Positions 1 to 10,779 are shown, counted from the stretch's first letter. The stretch is 64,000 nt of DNA from Pseudopontixanthobacter vadosimaris (GCF_012979275.1 NZ_JABASZ010000039.1:62001-126000); one strand, 5' to 3'. Numbers and translations are program-made. Notes: generated from the letters alone by a model not told the origin.

Positions 1-1515
1 AAGCAGTTCGAGCAGCGCCTGCGAGGCGTTCCGGGGGCGCGCCGGGTCGAGGTGACCGCATCAGGGCGGATCGTCCGCGATCTTGCAACCAGGGAAGACA
101 TTCAGGGCAACCCGGTCCGCACGACCATCGACGGCCCGTTGCAGGATTACGCCGCCCGCCGCCTGGGGCTCGAATCCGGGTCCGTGGTAGTGATGGATTG
201 CAGGACGGGCGACCTGCTCTGCATGTCCTCCATGCCGAGCTTCGACCCCAATAGCTTTTCCGACGGCATCGGCAGCGTCGAATATTCGATGCTGCGCGAG
301 GACGAACGCGTGCCACTGCGGAACAAGGTGCTCAAAGGGCTGTATCCTCCGGGTTCCACGGTCAAGCCGATGGTGTCCATGGCGTTTCTGGAAGCCGGGC
401 TGGATCCTGCCGCGACCGTCTTCTGCGGTGGCGGCCTGCGGGTCGGCAACCGAGTCTTCCGCTGCTGGAAACGCGGCGGCCACGGCACCGTCGACATGGC
501 CAAGGGCATCTACCAGAGCTGCGATGTCTACTTCTATCATTTCGCCCAGCAGCTCGGCATGGATGTCATCGCGCCGATGGCCAAGCGCTGCGGCATGGGG
601 CAGGAATTCCCCCTGCCCGTCACCAGCCAGTTCTACGGCACCGTGCCCGATCCCGAATGGAAAATGCGGAAGTACGAGCGGGAGTGGCAGCCCTTCGACA
701 CCGTGAATGCGACAATCGGGCAGGGTTACATGCTGGCCAGTCCGCTCCAGCTCGCCGTGATGTCCGCGCGCCTAGCGACCGGGGCCAAGCTGATGCCGCG
801 CCTCATCATCAATCCGAACGACCCGTCCCCGGCATCGATGAATTTCAGTCAGGACCATGTCCGCACGATCCAGAACGCCATGTCCGACGTGGTCAACGGA
901 CCTGGCACGGCCGGGCGGGCGCGCATTCCGATCGAGGGCGTGAACATGGCTGGCAAGACCGGAACCGCGCAGGTCGTCAGCCTCAGCCGCAGCGACGGCA
1001 AGACGGGCAATTGGAAATATCGCGACCACGGATTGTTCATCTTCTTCGCGCCGTTCAACAATCCGCGTTATGCAGGTGCCGTGGTCATCGAACATGGCGG
1101 CGGTTCCGGTGCCGCCTATCCGATCGCGCGTGACGTCATGACGTTCATGTTCGACCCGCAGAAGGGCCTCGACGCACTTACCGAACTTGAAAAGGGCTGG
1201 GGCGGCACCGCGCAGCAGCGGCTGAACTCCAAATATGCAGCCTATGCGGCAGCGGCAGGTGAAAGCGTCGAGCCCGTGCCGCGCCGCGAGGCGGATATCT
1301 TCGCCCGTGTCGATGCGGAAGCGCGCGCGGCTGCCGAACGGCCATCCGCCCTGGCGGACCGGCCAACCACGCCGCGCCCCGAACCCGGGGACGAGGAAGG
1401 TTCGGCCGGCCCGCCGCCCGGTACGATCGCCGCACCGGCACCGGCTCCAGCACGGGTTCCAGCACCGGCGCAAGCTCCGGCAGCGGGTGCAAGGCCGGCG
1501 GCGGCGACGCCATGA
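1..1515 (+). CDS. mrdA: Penicillin-binding protein 2 (peptidoglycan transpeptidase), 5' end missing
   Basis: Monofunctional transpeptidase that cross-links peptidoglycan during cell elongation, anchored in the inner membrane and facing the periplasm. The frame is open from base 1, so the N-terminal membrane anchor and part of the dimerisation domain lie outside the window; 504 residues are visible. The active-site SxxK (STVK) has its serine codon at 355-357. An SCD motif follows in place of SxN, as is usual for PBP2, and KTGTA begins at 955. The last ~40 residues are a Pro/Ala-rich low-complexity tail outside the catalytic fold. It overlaps rodA by ATGA, the usual PBP2-RodA pairing. A GTG at 52 is inside the conserved domain and is not the start. 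Confidence 0.95.
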   Translation, partial: KQFEQRLRGVPGARRVEVTASGRIVRDLATREDIQGNPVRTTIDGPLQDYAARRLGLESGSVVVMDCRTGDLLCMSSMPSFDPNSFSDGIGSVEYSMLREDERVPLRNKVLKGLYPPGSTVKPMVSMAFLEAGLDPAATVFCGGGLRVGNRVFRCWKRGGHGTVDMAKGIYQSCDVYFYHFAQQLGMDVIAPMAKRCGMGQEFPLPVTSQFYGTVPDPEWKMRKYEREWQPFDTVNATIGQGYMLASPLQLAVMSARLATGAKLMPRLIINPNDPSPASMNFSQDHVRTIQNAMSDVVNGPGTAGRARIPIEGVNMAGKTGTAQVVSLSRSDGKTGNWKYRDHGLFIFFAPFNNPRYAGAVVIEHGGGSGAAYPIARDVMTFMFDPQKGLDALTELEKGWGGTAQQRLNSKYAAYAAAAGESVEPVPRREADIFARVDAEARAAAERPSALADRPTTPRPEPGDEEGSAGPPPGTIAAPAPAPARVPAPAQAPAAGARPAAATP

Positions 1516-2630
1516 GTTCGGTAGTTCCGGCACCCATTGCGCGGCAGCCATGGTCGATGCTGTTCCCGCTGATCACGCTCATCGCCTTCGGAGCGGCTGT
1601 CCTCTATTCGGCGGCGGGCGGCAGCATGCAGCCTTATGCCCAGTCGCATCTGGTCCGTTTCGCCTTGTTCCTGGTGATGGCGGCGATCATGACCCGCTTT
1701 TCGCGGCAATGGGTGAAATTTCTTGCCTATCCGATTTACGGCATCGTGCTGCTGCTGCTCGTTGCGGTGGAGGCGATCGGCGCGATCGGCGGGGGCAGCC
1801 AGCGCTGGCTCAATCTCGGATTTATTGTCCTGCAGCCATCGGAACTGATGAAGCCCGCCATCGTGCTGGCGCTCGCACGTTTCTACGACACGCTTCCGCC
1901 CGGCATGACCGGTTCGTGGCGCGCGATCGTGCCCGCCGGTGTCCTGCTGTTTGCGCCGGTCTGCCTGGTGTTGCTGCAACCCGATCTCGGCACGTCGCTG
2001 GCGCTTATCTTCGGGGGCGCGATCGTGATGTTCCTGGCCGGTCTGCCCCTGCGCTGGTTCGTCATCGGCGCACTCGGGGCCGCCATCGCGGCGCCGCTCG
2101 CCTTCTTCTTCGGGCTGCAGGAATATCAGCAGCGCAGAGTTTTCACCTTCCTCGACCCCGAAAGCGATCCGCTGGGGTCGGGCTATCATATCACCCAATC
2201 GAAGATCGCCATCGGGTCCGGTGGCCTTTTCGGCAAGGGTTTCAACGAAGGGTCGCAAAGCCATCTCAACTACCTTCCCGAACCCCATACCGATTTCGTC
2301 TTCGCGACCATGGCGGAGGAATGGGGCCTGATCGGCGGGCTGGTGGTGATCGGCATCTTCGTCCTGATCCTGGGATGGGGCCTGAGGGTGGCGCGCCAGT
2401 CCAGCGATCGCTTCGCATCGCTGCTGGCTGCCGGCATGGTCGCCACGATCTTCTTCTACGTCGTCATCAACCTGATGATGGTGATGGGCCTTGCCCCTGT
2501 CGTCGGCATCCCCCTGCCCTTCATGAGTCATGGCGGATCGTCCATGCTCACCAACATGCTCTGTATCGGTGCGCTGATGATGGTGAACAGCTGGAACCGC
2601 AGCCGCCGCGCACGCTCATTCTCCGCCTGA
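1512..2630 (+). CDS. rodA: Rod shape-determining protein RodA (SEDS glycosyltransferase)
   Basis: SEDS-family polytopic membrane protein that polymerises lipid II glycan strands for lateral wall growth with PBP2. It has 372 residues with about ten hydrophobic segments. Typical SEDS signatures are visible: GGSQRWLNLG near residue 95, QPDLGTS near 155, and a C-terminal PFMSHGGSSML stretch. The ATG overlaps the stop of the PBP2 gene (ATGA), implying translational coupling. The length matches the family. The family assignment is certain; the functional partner is inferred from the overlap. Confidence 0.96.
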   Translation: MSSVVPAPIARQPWSMLFPLITLIAFGAAVLYSAAGGSMQPYAQSHLVRFALFLVMAAIMTRFSRQWVKFLAYPIYGIVLLLLVAVEAIGAIGGGSQRWLNLGFIVLQPSELMKPAIVLALARFYDTLPPGMTGSWRAIVPAGVLLFAPVCLVLLQPDLGTSLALIFGGAIVMFLAGLPLRWFVIGALGAAIAAPLAFFFGLQEYQQRRVFTFLDPESDPLGSGYHITQSKIAIGSGGLFGKGFNEGSQSHLNYLPEPHTDFVFATMAEEWGLIGGLVVIGIFVLILGWGLRVARQSSDRFASLLAAGMVATIFFYVVINLMMVMGLAPVVGIPLPFMSHGGSSMLTNMLCIGALMMVNSWNRSRRARSFSA

Positions 2631-2744
2631 GGTGAAAAAACATGGCGCGGCCTCTTTCAATGTGCAGGCACCGCGTTATATGCAGCGCCTGCCCGGCGAC
2701 GGGCACGATTCGCCCTTTCGCTGCAAGGCACACGGCAATCTCGT

Positions 2745-2820
<76 letters not shown>

Positions 2821-2962
2821 TTTTTCTGGCAAGATCGGCAATGTAACCGGCGGGGACGCGCTTGCGTGTCGTCGGCGCAGCGAGGTCGCCATCGCATCGG
2901 TATAGTCGTATTGGTGCACCTCCACGGTGGGAATCGTGGTTCGGCCACACCGCCCGTGCCTC

Positions 2963-4186
2963 TCAAGCGCCTTTTTGGCGGGCCGCGCGCCGGTCATAGG
3001 CGATCACTGCCTTTACCGTGTTCTGCATCAGCTGCATCCTTGCGGGAATGGGCTGGCTGGTCCGGCCGATCGTGACCGCGACGGAATAGTACCTGCCACC
3101 CGGCGATGTCACTACGCCGATATCGTTGTAGCCGGCCTGCACGCCTTTGAAGACCTGGCCCGTGCCGGTCTTGTGGGCGATGGACCAGCCGGGTGCGAGG
3201 CCGCCTTTCAGACGCCTGGGGCCGCTCTTCGTCCTGCTCAGGATCGCCAGCAGCTTGGCGGTGGAGGCGGGCGAGAGAAGTTCGCCCTCCTGCAATCTGG
3301 CGAGGGCATTCGCGATCCCGACCGGAGTCGCTCCATCGACCGGATTGTCGAGATAATCTCGAAACGCCTGCTCACGCCTCTTCGCCGGCACCTCTGCCCT
3401 AGCCTCGTGAAAGCCGGATTCGAGCGAGTAGTCCTGATCCCACTCCAGTCCCGCGATGCCGCTTTGCAACTTCCGCTCTCCCGGGCCGAACCGGATGCCG
3501 CCGATCTTCTTCTCCGCGAGAATTCTGCGTACGGTATCCGGCCCACCGATCCGTCGCAGCAGAAAATCATTGGCCGTGTTGTCGCTCCGCATGATGGCTC
3601 TCTCCAGCAGATCGTCGAGAGTGGTCGTGTAGCCGTCGCGACGCAGGACGAGGGTTCTGACCGGCTGATAGAACAGCGTGAGATCATCCTTGTCCAGGGT
3701 TACCTCCGCCGACAGGTCAAGCTTGCCCCTGTCGACCAGTTCGAGCGCCGCGATCGCTACCCACAGCTTGCTGACGCTCTGTTGCGGGAAGAATTCGTCA
3801 CCCCGATGTTCCGCGGTCCAGCCGCGCGCCACATCGCGAACGGCAATCCCGACCTCCCCCTCGAATGCCTGCGCCAGACGCTCGAGATCGCTTGCCAGCC
3901 GCAATTCGGCTTTACTTTCTGCCGGAGGGGACGAGGGGATCGGAACGCGGGCCAGCGCCTCGGCCGGTGTGAGCTTCTGCTCAGCCCGTCCACCGTCCGC
4001 CTCTGCCCCGCTCTCGATCATCCGCGTCTCCTTGTCGTCCTCGGCAGCGCATGCGGGCAGCAGCAGCGCCATCGCCAGGGCTGCCATGACAGGCGTATTG
4101 ATCTGCACGGTCCGCTTGCCACGTGTGGCATATCGCTTGATCCGCCCCGATCCTGCGGCCGAGGATCGGAGAAAGGAAAACATCAT
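2963..4186 (-). CDS. Class A beta-lactamase-like serine hydrolase, probable lipoprotein
   Basis: A 407-residue protein with the class A beta-lactamase order of motifs: SVSK (residues 137-140), SDN (201-203) and KTG (339-341). The position 36 residues after the SDN serine, where class A enzymes carry E166, is E237 in ERKLQ. The general-base Glu is therefore retained, but the usual ExxLN asparagine is Gln. About 30 extra residues lie between this point and KTG compared with classical enzymes. The N terminus has a hydrophobic stretch ending LLPAC (Cys46), a plausible lipobox, so it is probably a lipoprotein. The 45 residues before the Cys are long, so the true start may be downstream of 4186. 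It may hydrolyse beta-lactams or be a house-keeping peptidase-like relative; the sequence does not decide. Confidence 0.8.
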   Translation of the reverse strand: MMFSFLRSSAAGSGRIKRYATRGKRTVQINTPVMAALAMALLLPACAAEDDKETRMIESGAEADGGRAEQKLTPAEALARVPIPSSPPAESKAELRLASDLERLAQAFEGEVGIAVRDVARGWTAEHRGDEFFPQQSVSKLWVAIAALELVDRGKLDLSAEVTLDKDDLTLFYQPVRTLVLRRDGYTTTLDDLLERAIMRSDNTANDFLLRRIGGPDTVRRILAEKKIGGIRFGPGERKLQSGIAGLEWDQDYSLESGFHEARAEVPAKRREQAFRDYLDNPVDGATPVGIANALARLQEGELLSPASTAKLLAILSRTKSGPRRLKGGLAPGWSIAHKTGTGQVFKGVQAGYNDIGVVTSPGGRYYSVAVTIGRTSQPIPARMQLMQNTVKAVIAYDRRAARQKGA

Positions 4187-4358
4187 ACGGGCAGTCTTTT
4201 AGGTAGTCTTTCCGGCGCGTTCGAAGCGATCAATGTTCTTCCCTTCTTCGTGCAACTCGTGCAATTTTGCGTGCCGATATGGGATCGGCGAGGTTCATCG
4301 CGCGATCCCCAAGACGGCATTCTCCGCTTTCGCAACTTCTGCGCGCGTGGCGGGTTAT

Positions 4359-5354
4359 CTAACCTCGCCGTTTCAGCAGGCCTGCCGCTCCGGCAGCGAC
4401 AGCCAGCAGGCCAATGGCCGTAGCGGCGGGATTCAGCCGCATCGTTGTGTAGAGACTCGTGCTTCGCATAAAGGTGCCCTGATCACCGTAGATGGCACCG
4501 TCGGCACCGGTCTCGTGGAATCCGCCCTTGCTCCTGCGCTTCCGCTTGTCCCGCAGGGCCGTCGCGAAGAACGCCTTTTCGAAGAGGTGATCCGCAAAAT
4601 TGGGCGCGACATTGGCGAGCAGGGTCATCGCCCGGCCACCGCCACCGACGATCATGTCGCGCACGGGATTTTCGGCCGCGTTGCAGACGGCCTTCGCAAC
4701 GATCTCCGGATCGTAGACAGGTGGCGGAACCTGCGCCCGATCGTCGGTTTCGTTCAGCGCATGCTTGCTGAAAGGAGTGTTGATGCCGCTGGGCTGGATC
4801 AGCGTCACCGATACCGGCGCGTCGTCATGCATCAGTTCGAGCCGCAGCGAATCGATATAACCCTTCACTGCATATTTGCTGGCCGTATAGGAGGACAGGA
4901 GCGGCGCGGGCATCTGCGACGATATCGAGCCCATGGTGATGAGGGCACCGCCGCGCTTCTTCAATTGCGGCAGGGCTTCTGTCGCGCAATGGACCACACC
5001 CCAGTAATTTGTTTCGAAAACCTGCCGGTGATCCTCATCCGCAAGGTCCTCCAGCTTCGCATAGACACCCACGCCGGCATTGCTGACCCAGGTGTCGAAA
5101 CCGCCGTGCCGGTCAATTATAGTGGCGACCGCTGCGCGCACCTGCTCGCGCGAGGCGACATCGGCGACGACGTGATCACACCTGCCACCAGATGCACGGA
5201 TCTTCGCCGCAGCCTTTTCCAACGCGTCTTCACCGCGCGCGATGATGACGACATTGGCCCCGCTGCGCGCTGCACGTTCTGCCGTTGCGAGGCCGATTCC
5301 CGACGAACCGCCGGTGATGACGATCGTCTGTTCGTTCAGGGGCTTGAGCTGCAT
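4359..5354 (-). CDS. SDR family oxidoreductase with C-terminal membrane segment
   Basis: Classical short-chain dehydrogenase/reductase of 331 residues. It has the NAD(P)-binding TGGSSGIG near residue 12, SNAGVG near 87, and the YxxxK catalytic pair in [10 protein letters not shown] near 155. Residues beyond ~230 form an extension that ends in a hydrophobic stretch followed by LLKRRG, suggesting a membrane anchor. I start at the ATG at 5354 (MQLKPL); the frame stays open to 5573 but those residues do not resemble the family. The gene is divergent from ribH with 211 bp between them. A candidate EcfG-type promoter lies upstream. The substrate is unknown. Confidence 0.85.
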   Translation of the reverse strand: MQLKPLNEQTIVITGGSSGIGLATAERAARSGANVVIIARGEDALEKAAAKIRASGGRCDHVVADVASREQVRAAVATIIDRHGGFDTWVSNAGVGVYAKLEDLADEDHRQVFETNYWGVVHCATEALPQLKKRGGALITMGSISSQMPAPLLSSYTASKYAVKGYIDSLRLELMHDDAPVSVTLIQPSGINTPFSKHALNETDDRAQVPPPVYDPEIVAKAVCNAAENPVRDMIVGGGGRAMTLLANVAPNFADHLFEKAFFATALRDKRKRRSKGGFHETGADGAIYGDQGTFMRSTSLYTTMRLNPAATAIGLLAVAAGAAGLLKRRG

Positions 5355-5404
5355 TTCTCGACTCCGGCAAAATTCGTTCGTTAATTCGTCTGCTATGCGA
5401 TTCG

Positions 5405-5429
5405 AAAGATTGGCTTGTCCGTTCGTTCC
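5405..5429 (-). promoter_or_regulatory. Candidate EcfG-type promoter of the SDR gene
   Basis: On the minus strand the sequence reads GGAAC (5429-5425), 16 bases, then CTTT (5408-5405). The alphaproteobacterial general-stress sigma factor EcfG recognises GGAAC-N16/17-CGTT, so this matches 8 of 9 positions. It would start transcription roughly 40 nt before the SDR ATG. The single mismatch makes this tentative. Confidence 0.35.
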
Positions 5430-5565
5430 GAGATTCTTCTTCGTGATCGGCGCTGGAAGCCATGGTGGAGAAGATGGTTTCGGCACCGCGCTGCAATCGC
5501 TTCTTGATGACACGCGCAATTCGTCTAGCGCTGCACGATCCCAATCACCGCTCCGGGAGCGATAC

Positions 5566-5988
5566 ATGGCCAAGTTCCTTATCGTGGAAGCTCGCTTCTA
5601 CGAACATCTCAATGATATGCTGATCACAGGCGCAAGAAACGCCCTGGAAGCAGCAGGGCACGAGGCGGAGGTGCTGACCGTTCCGGGGGCGCTCGAATTG
5701 CCGGGCGCAATATCGCTGGCAGCGGATAGTGCGGATTATGCCGGCTTCGTCGCGATCGGCGTGGTAATCCGCGGCGAAACCTATCATTTCGAGATCGTCG
5801 CCGGAGAAAGCGCGCGCGGCCTCATGGCGCTGTCCATGGACGGAATTGCCATCGGGAACGGCATTCTGACGGTGGAGAACGAGGCGCAGGCGCTGGAACG
5901 GGCGGACCCTGCTAGAAAGAACAAGGGCGGCGAGGCTGCCGAGGCTGCGCTCGCCCTGTTGAAGCTGCAGAACCGCTTCTCCAGATGA
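5566..5988 (+). CDS. ribH: 6,7-dimethyl-8-ribityllumazine synthase
   Basis: Condenses the ribityl-aminouracil and dihydroxybutanone phosphate precursors of riboflavin. It has 140 residues, a little shorter than E. coli RibH. The core motifs are present: [10 protein letters not shown], with the catalytic His, and GILTVEN, followed by a Lys/Gly-rich [13 protein letters not shown]-terminal helix. I use the ATG at 5566, preceded by GGGAG; the frame is open to 5242 but the upstream part has no family similarity. No other riboflavin genes are adjacent, so ribH stands alone here. Confidence 0.95.
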   Translation: MAKFLIVEARFYEHLNDMLITGARNALEAAGHEAEVLTVPGALELPGAISLAADSADYAGFVAIGVVIRGETYHFEIVAGESARGLMALSMDGIAIGNGILTVENEAQALERADPARKNKGGEAAEAALALLKLQNRFSR

Positions 5989-6031
5989 TGATCGGCCTCG
6001 GTAATCTGCGGCTAGGGACGGGACTCAGCCG

Positions 6032-6352
6032 ATGAACGGACCGCTCGAATGGTCCGCTGCCATCGGCACCATGATAGCCGCAGGCCTTATCGCCGCCGAT
6101 CTCGGCCGGCGCGCCACCGGTTGGGGCTTCGTCCTGTTCAGTGTCGTGGCGATTATGTGGATCGTCTCCGGCCTGACCGGCGATGCCATGCCGATTGCCG
6201 CGATGAACGGCATCCTCCTGCTGATCAATCTGTGGGGCGTGTGGCAATATCTCCTCAGCCCCAAGAACCGCCGGGTGATGGAACGCATGGAGAAGATCGA
6301 GCACGAGGTCGAAGAGGAGGTCGAGGAAGAAATGGAGGAGGAGAACCGCTGA
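6032..6352 (+). CDS. Small membrane protein with acidic C-terminal tail
   Basis: A 106-residue protein with three predicted membrane segments, at about residues 8-23, 32-47 and 55-75. They are followed by a charged helical tail made almost entirely of Glu and Met/Val, probably a coiled coil in the cytoplasm. It lies 43 bp after ribH on the same strand and converges on enolase. I do not recognise a named family and assign no function. Confidence 0.7.
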   Translation: MNGPLEWSAAIGTMIAAGLIAADLGRRATGWGFVLFSVVAIMWIVSGLTGDAMPIAAMNGILLLINLWGVWQYLLSPKNRRVMERMEKIEHEVEEEVEEEMEEENR

Positions 6353-6380
6353 GGCTCCCCGCCCCCGGGCAAAAGCGCCT

Positions 6381-8508
<2,128 letters not shown>

Positions 8509-8537
8509 TCCCTTCACCCTTCAGAAGGGAAGACTGA

Positions 8538-8945
8538 ATGCTCGAAGAAAGTGTGCGGACCGATCCCACGATTGAAGCCGAAGTGGCGGAGCCTCACGAG
8601 GACCCGTATGCCGGCGGATCGCTGAAGGATGACATCACCGCTCTTTATGAGGATGGCAAGACTTACGCAGAGGCCGAACTCGCCTATCAGAAGACACGCG
8701 CCCGCTTTACCCTGGAAAAGGGCAAGAAGGGCGCAACTTTCCTGGGAGGGGCGCTCGCGTTCCTCCATCTGGCGGGGATTGCCCTGGTGGTCGGCCTGAT
8801 CATCGCATTGACACCGCTGATCACGGCGTGGGGCGCAACCGCTCTCGTCGTCGCACTTCTCGTCATCGGCGCATTGATCCTCGGCAACATGGCCAGGAAG
8901 AAATTCGCGGCCATGTCCTCTGCCTATAAGGAGGGCGACCGATGA
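8538..8945 (+). CDS. Phage holin family / YqjE-like membrane protein
   Basis: 135 residues. An acidic N-terminal region is followed by a helical segment (residues ~30-60), two adjacent hydrophobic helices (~67-90 and ~95-115) separated by a short turn, and a charged C terminus. This matches the DUF1469/YqjE 'phage holin family' layout; such proteins are chromosomal and not lytic as a rule. The ribosome-binding site is AAGGGA. It lies 29 bp after the YqjD-like gene and overlaps the next gene by ATGA, so the three are one transcription unit. Confidence 0.75.
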   Translation: MLEESVRTDPTIEAEVAEPHEDPYAGGSLKDDITALYEDGKTYAEAELAYQKTRARFTLEKGKKGATFLGGALAFLHLAGIALVVGLIIALTPLITAWGATALVVALLVIGALILGNMARKKFAAMSSAYKEGDR

Positions 8946-9298
8946 GCGGATCAGTGATGGATATCGACAATCAGCTTCGCCAGGACCGGGCGATCCGCGA
9001 TGGAGCGAAGGCCGTGTTCATGCAGGATTACCGCCATCTGCGGGAAGATCTTGCAGAGAAAGGCGTAGGGTCGCGCTTGTTCGACCGGGCGGCGATCGGG
9101 GCGAGTGATGTGTTCGACGAAGCCGTCGAGGTCGCCGACAACAATCGCGGCGTGCTGTATGCCCTGCTGGCAGCTGTCGGCCTGTGGTTTGCCCGCAATC
9201 CGATACTCTCGATCTTCTCCGGCGACGATGACGACGATTGGGATGACGATGATTGGGATGACGATGAATGGGACGAAGATGATGATCGTCACTATTGA
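8942..9298 (+). CDS. Membrane protein with Asp/Trp repeat tail
   Basis: 118 residues. A charged N-terminal helical region runs to about residue 65. One hydrophobic segment (VLYALLAAVGLWFARNPIL, about 70-88) follows, and then a very acidic tail containing three DDDDW-type units. The ATG overlaps the stop of the YqjE-like gene, so translation is coupled. The position corresponds to the third gene of yqjD-yqjE-yqjK-type clusters, but there is no visible similarity to YqjK. Function unknown. Confidence 0.7.
   Translation: MSGSVMDIDNQLRQDRAIRDGAKAVFMQDYRHLREDLAEKGVGSRLFDRAAIGASDVFDEAVEVADNNRGVLYALLAAVGLWFARNPILSIFSGDDDDDWDDDDWDDDEWDEDDDRHY
9227..9271 (+). repeat. Three tandem 15-bp units encoding DDDDW
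   Basis: Within the 3' end of the preceding gene, three in-frame 15-bp units (9227-9241, 9242-9256, 9257-9271) follow the pattern GAT-GAC-GAT-GAT-TGG with one or two changes each. They encode Asp-rich pentapeptides ending in Trp. A fourth, degenerate unit follows without Trp. Confidence 0.85.
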
Positions 9299-9311
9299 GC
9301 GCGGCTGGCCC

Positions 9312-9336
9312 GAAACACCATTTTAGAAACATCGTA
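9312..9336 (+). promoter_or_regulatory. Weak EcfG-like promoter motif
   Basis: GAAAC at 9312-9316, 16 bases, then CGTA at 9333-9336. Two positions differ from GGAAC-N16-CGTT. It lies between the Asp-repeat gene and the gene at 9354 and could be an internal stress promoter. The match is weak. Confidence 0.2.
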
Positions 9337-9353
9337 GGCGAAGATTTTCCGAC

Positions 9354-9821
9354 ATGAATCAGACACAAGAAGAAAAACGCGAAGAACTGCGACAAAAGAT
9401 CGAGGCCAGCGAGGCCCGCAACGCGGAGCGCGGGATTGGTGACTATGCAGCCGACATTCGCGACGGCACGGTCAATTTTGCAAAAGATCACCCGATTGCG
9501 GCAGTTGCAGGCGGCCTCGCCCTTGGTGTCATCATTGCGTCACTGATCCCCGGCCCCGGTCGGCGAATGCGGCGCAGGGCGACATCGAAGGCGTCTTCGC
9601 TTGCAAGCACATTGAGCGAGCTTGGCATCGCCTATGCCACCGGAATCTTCGATACGGCAGGCGATTTGGCTGAGGATATCGGGGACGGGATCAGCGACAA
9701 GGCGCGCCAGTTGAACCGGGAAGCGCATTACCGCGCCGGGAACACTGGCGATGCAGCGCGTAGTCTCTCTCGTCAGGCCAGCAAGAAGGCGGACCGCACC
9801 TTGCGCGATCTGCGCCGCTGA
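9354..9821 (+). CDS. YqjD-like helical membrane protein
   Basis: 155 residues. A charged N-terminal helix leads into one hydrophobic segment (PIAAVAGGLALGVIIASLIPG, about 44-64). A basic stretch (GRRMRRR) and two further amphipathic helices rich in Ala, Ser, Asp and Lys follow. The FAKDHPIAAVAGGLALGVIIA segment resembles the DHP-type tail of ElaB/YqjD/DUF883 proteins, but here it sits in the middle. It is the fourth and last gene of the stress cluster and is followed by a strong hairpin. Function unknown. Confidence 0.7.
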   Translation: MNQTQEEKREELRQKIEASEARNAERGIGDYAADIRDGTVNFAKDHPIAAVAGGLALGVIIASLIPGPGRRMRRRATSKASSLASTLSELGIAYATGIFDTAGDLAEDIGDGISDKARQLNREAHYRAGNTGDAARSLSRQASKKADRTLRDLRR

Positions 9822-9846
9822 AACCTGCGGTTCGGCAATCGCGATT

Positions 9847-9879
9847 TTCGGCGCGGCGGGCTTGGCCTGCCGCGCCGAA
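9847..9879. terminator. Hairpin after the stress cluster
   Basis: A 14-bp stem (9847-9860 with 9866-9879, one G-T pair) with loop CTTGG, 25 bp after the stop of the last cluster gene. There is no T-run on the plus strand, so it may act with Rho or as an mRNA 3'-end stabiliser rather than as a classical terminator. Confidence 0.5.
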
Positions 9880-9958
9880 GTCGTTAGTGGAACGCATAAT
9901 CTTCATCAATCCGGAACGGCAGCGGCTGATCATGCCGACGCTGCACAAAGGTTCAGAC

Positions 9959-10189
9959 ATGGCCGAAACAGAGAGCAAGCAATTACTGCACCTGGTAATG
10001 GGCGGCAGGGTCAAGGATCCCCGCACGCTCGAATTTCAGGACCCCGAAAGCATCCATGTGGTGGGTGTCTACAGCAATTTCGAATCCGCCGAAGAAGCAT
10101 GGCGCGGCAATGCGCAGCGCACCGTCGACGACGCCGAAATGAAATATGTCATCGTACATCTTCACAAGCTGCTCGACCCTGAAGCCTGA
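9959..10189 (+). CDS. DUF4170 domain protein
   Basis: A small cytoplasmic protein of 76 residues with no signal or membrane segment. The sequence pattern (LVMGGRVKDPRTLEFQDPES, then VGVYSNFESAEEAWRGNAQ) fits the DUF4170 family, which is common in alphaproteobacteria and has no assigned function. The start at the ATG at 9959 is chosen because AAAGG precedes it and the family begins here; the frame opens at 9887. It converges on greA. Confidence 0.75.
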   Translation: MAETESKQLLHLVMGGRVKDPRTLEFQDPESIHVVGVYSNFESAEEAWRGNAQRTVDDAEMKYVIVHLHKLLDPEA

Positions 10190-10219
10190 GCAGCTTCAGG
10201 ATTGGAATGTCTGACGAAA

Positions 10220-10245
10220 AAACCCCAAACCGGGGGGTTTCTCAT
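10220..10245 (-). terminator. Rho-independent terminator of greA
   Basis: On the minus strand, AAACCCC (10240-10234) pairs with GGGGTTT (10226-10220). The stem is followed directly by more T residues to 10217 and then CG. The T-run is on the minus strand only, so this should terminate the carAB-greA transcript coming from the right; it lies 20-40 bp after the greA stop. Confidence 0.75.
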
Positions 10246-10263
10246 GTCAGTTTTGGACAAGTT

Positions 10264-10731
10264 TCAGATGAATTCTATTTTCTTCACCAGGTAGAACTTG
10301 TCACCGGAAGGTACGGTGACTTCGACTTCCTCATCCACCTTCTTGCCGATCAGGGCGCGGGCCATGGGTGAGCTGTAGGAGATACGGCCGCTGTTCGCAT
10401 CAGCCTCGGTCTGCCCGACAATCTGGTATTTCACCGGCTTGTCATCTTCATCGAGCAGCGTGACGGTCGCCCCGAAAATGACCCGGTCGCCGGACAGGCT
10501 CTTCGGATCGATGATCTGCGCCCGCGACACCTTGTCCTCGATGTCGGAAATCTGGGCTTCAACCTGGCCCTGCCGTTCCTTCGCCGCATGATATTCCGCA
10601 TTTTCGGAAAGATCCCCATGCGCGCGGGCTTCCTCGATCGCGTCGACGATCCTGGGCCGTTCGGCACGCAAGACCTTCAGATCGCTGGTCAGGCGCTCGT
10701 ACCCTTCGGCGAGCATCGGGACCTTTTCCAT
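10264..10731 (-). CDS. greA: Transcription elongation factor GreA
   Basis: Rescues backtracked RNA polymerase by stimulating transcript cleavage. It has 155 residues. The N-terminal coiled coil carries the conserved [16 protein letters not shown] near residues 39-54, including the acidic tip. The C-terminal FKBP-like domain includes [19 protein letters not shown] prefer the ATG at 10731 ([14 protein letters not shown]) over a TTG at 10743, because the ATG has GGA upstream and gives the usual N terminus. It lies downstream of carB on the same strand. Confidence 0.96.
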   Translation of the reverse strand: MEKVPMLAEGYERLTSDLKVLRAERPRIVDAIEEARAHGDLSENAEYHAAKERQGQVEAQISDIEDKVSRAQIIDPKSLSGDRVIFGATVTLLDEDDKPVKYQIVGQTEADANSGRISYSSPMARALIGKKVDEEVEVTVPSGDKFYLVKKIEFI

Positions 10732-10779
10732 GACACGTTCCAATCAGTTTCGCTCGCATCCGAACAGATCGCCCCTCCT

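Noticed and set aside
2927-4423. Long plus-strand open frame opposite the beta-lactamase-like gene
   Set aside because: It mirrors the real gene on the other strand, lacks family similarity and has many Arg and Cys residues typical of antisense frames in GC-rich DNA.
5242-5565. N-terminal extension of ribH
   Set aside because: The extra residues do not resemble lumazine synthase and would overlap the divergent SDR; the ATG at 5566 has a ribosome-binding site.
5355-5565. FMN riboswitch before ribH
   Set aside because: The conserved FMN aptamer core sequences are not visible in this region.
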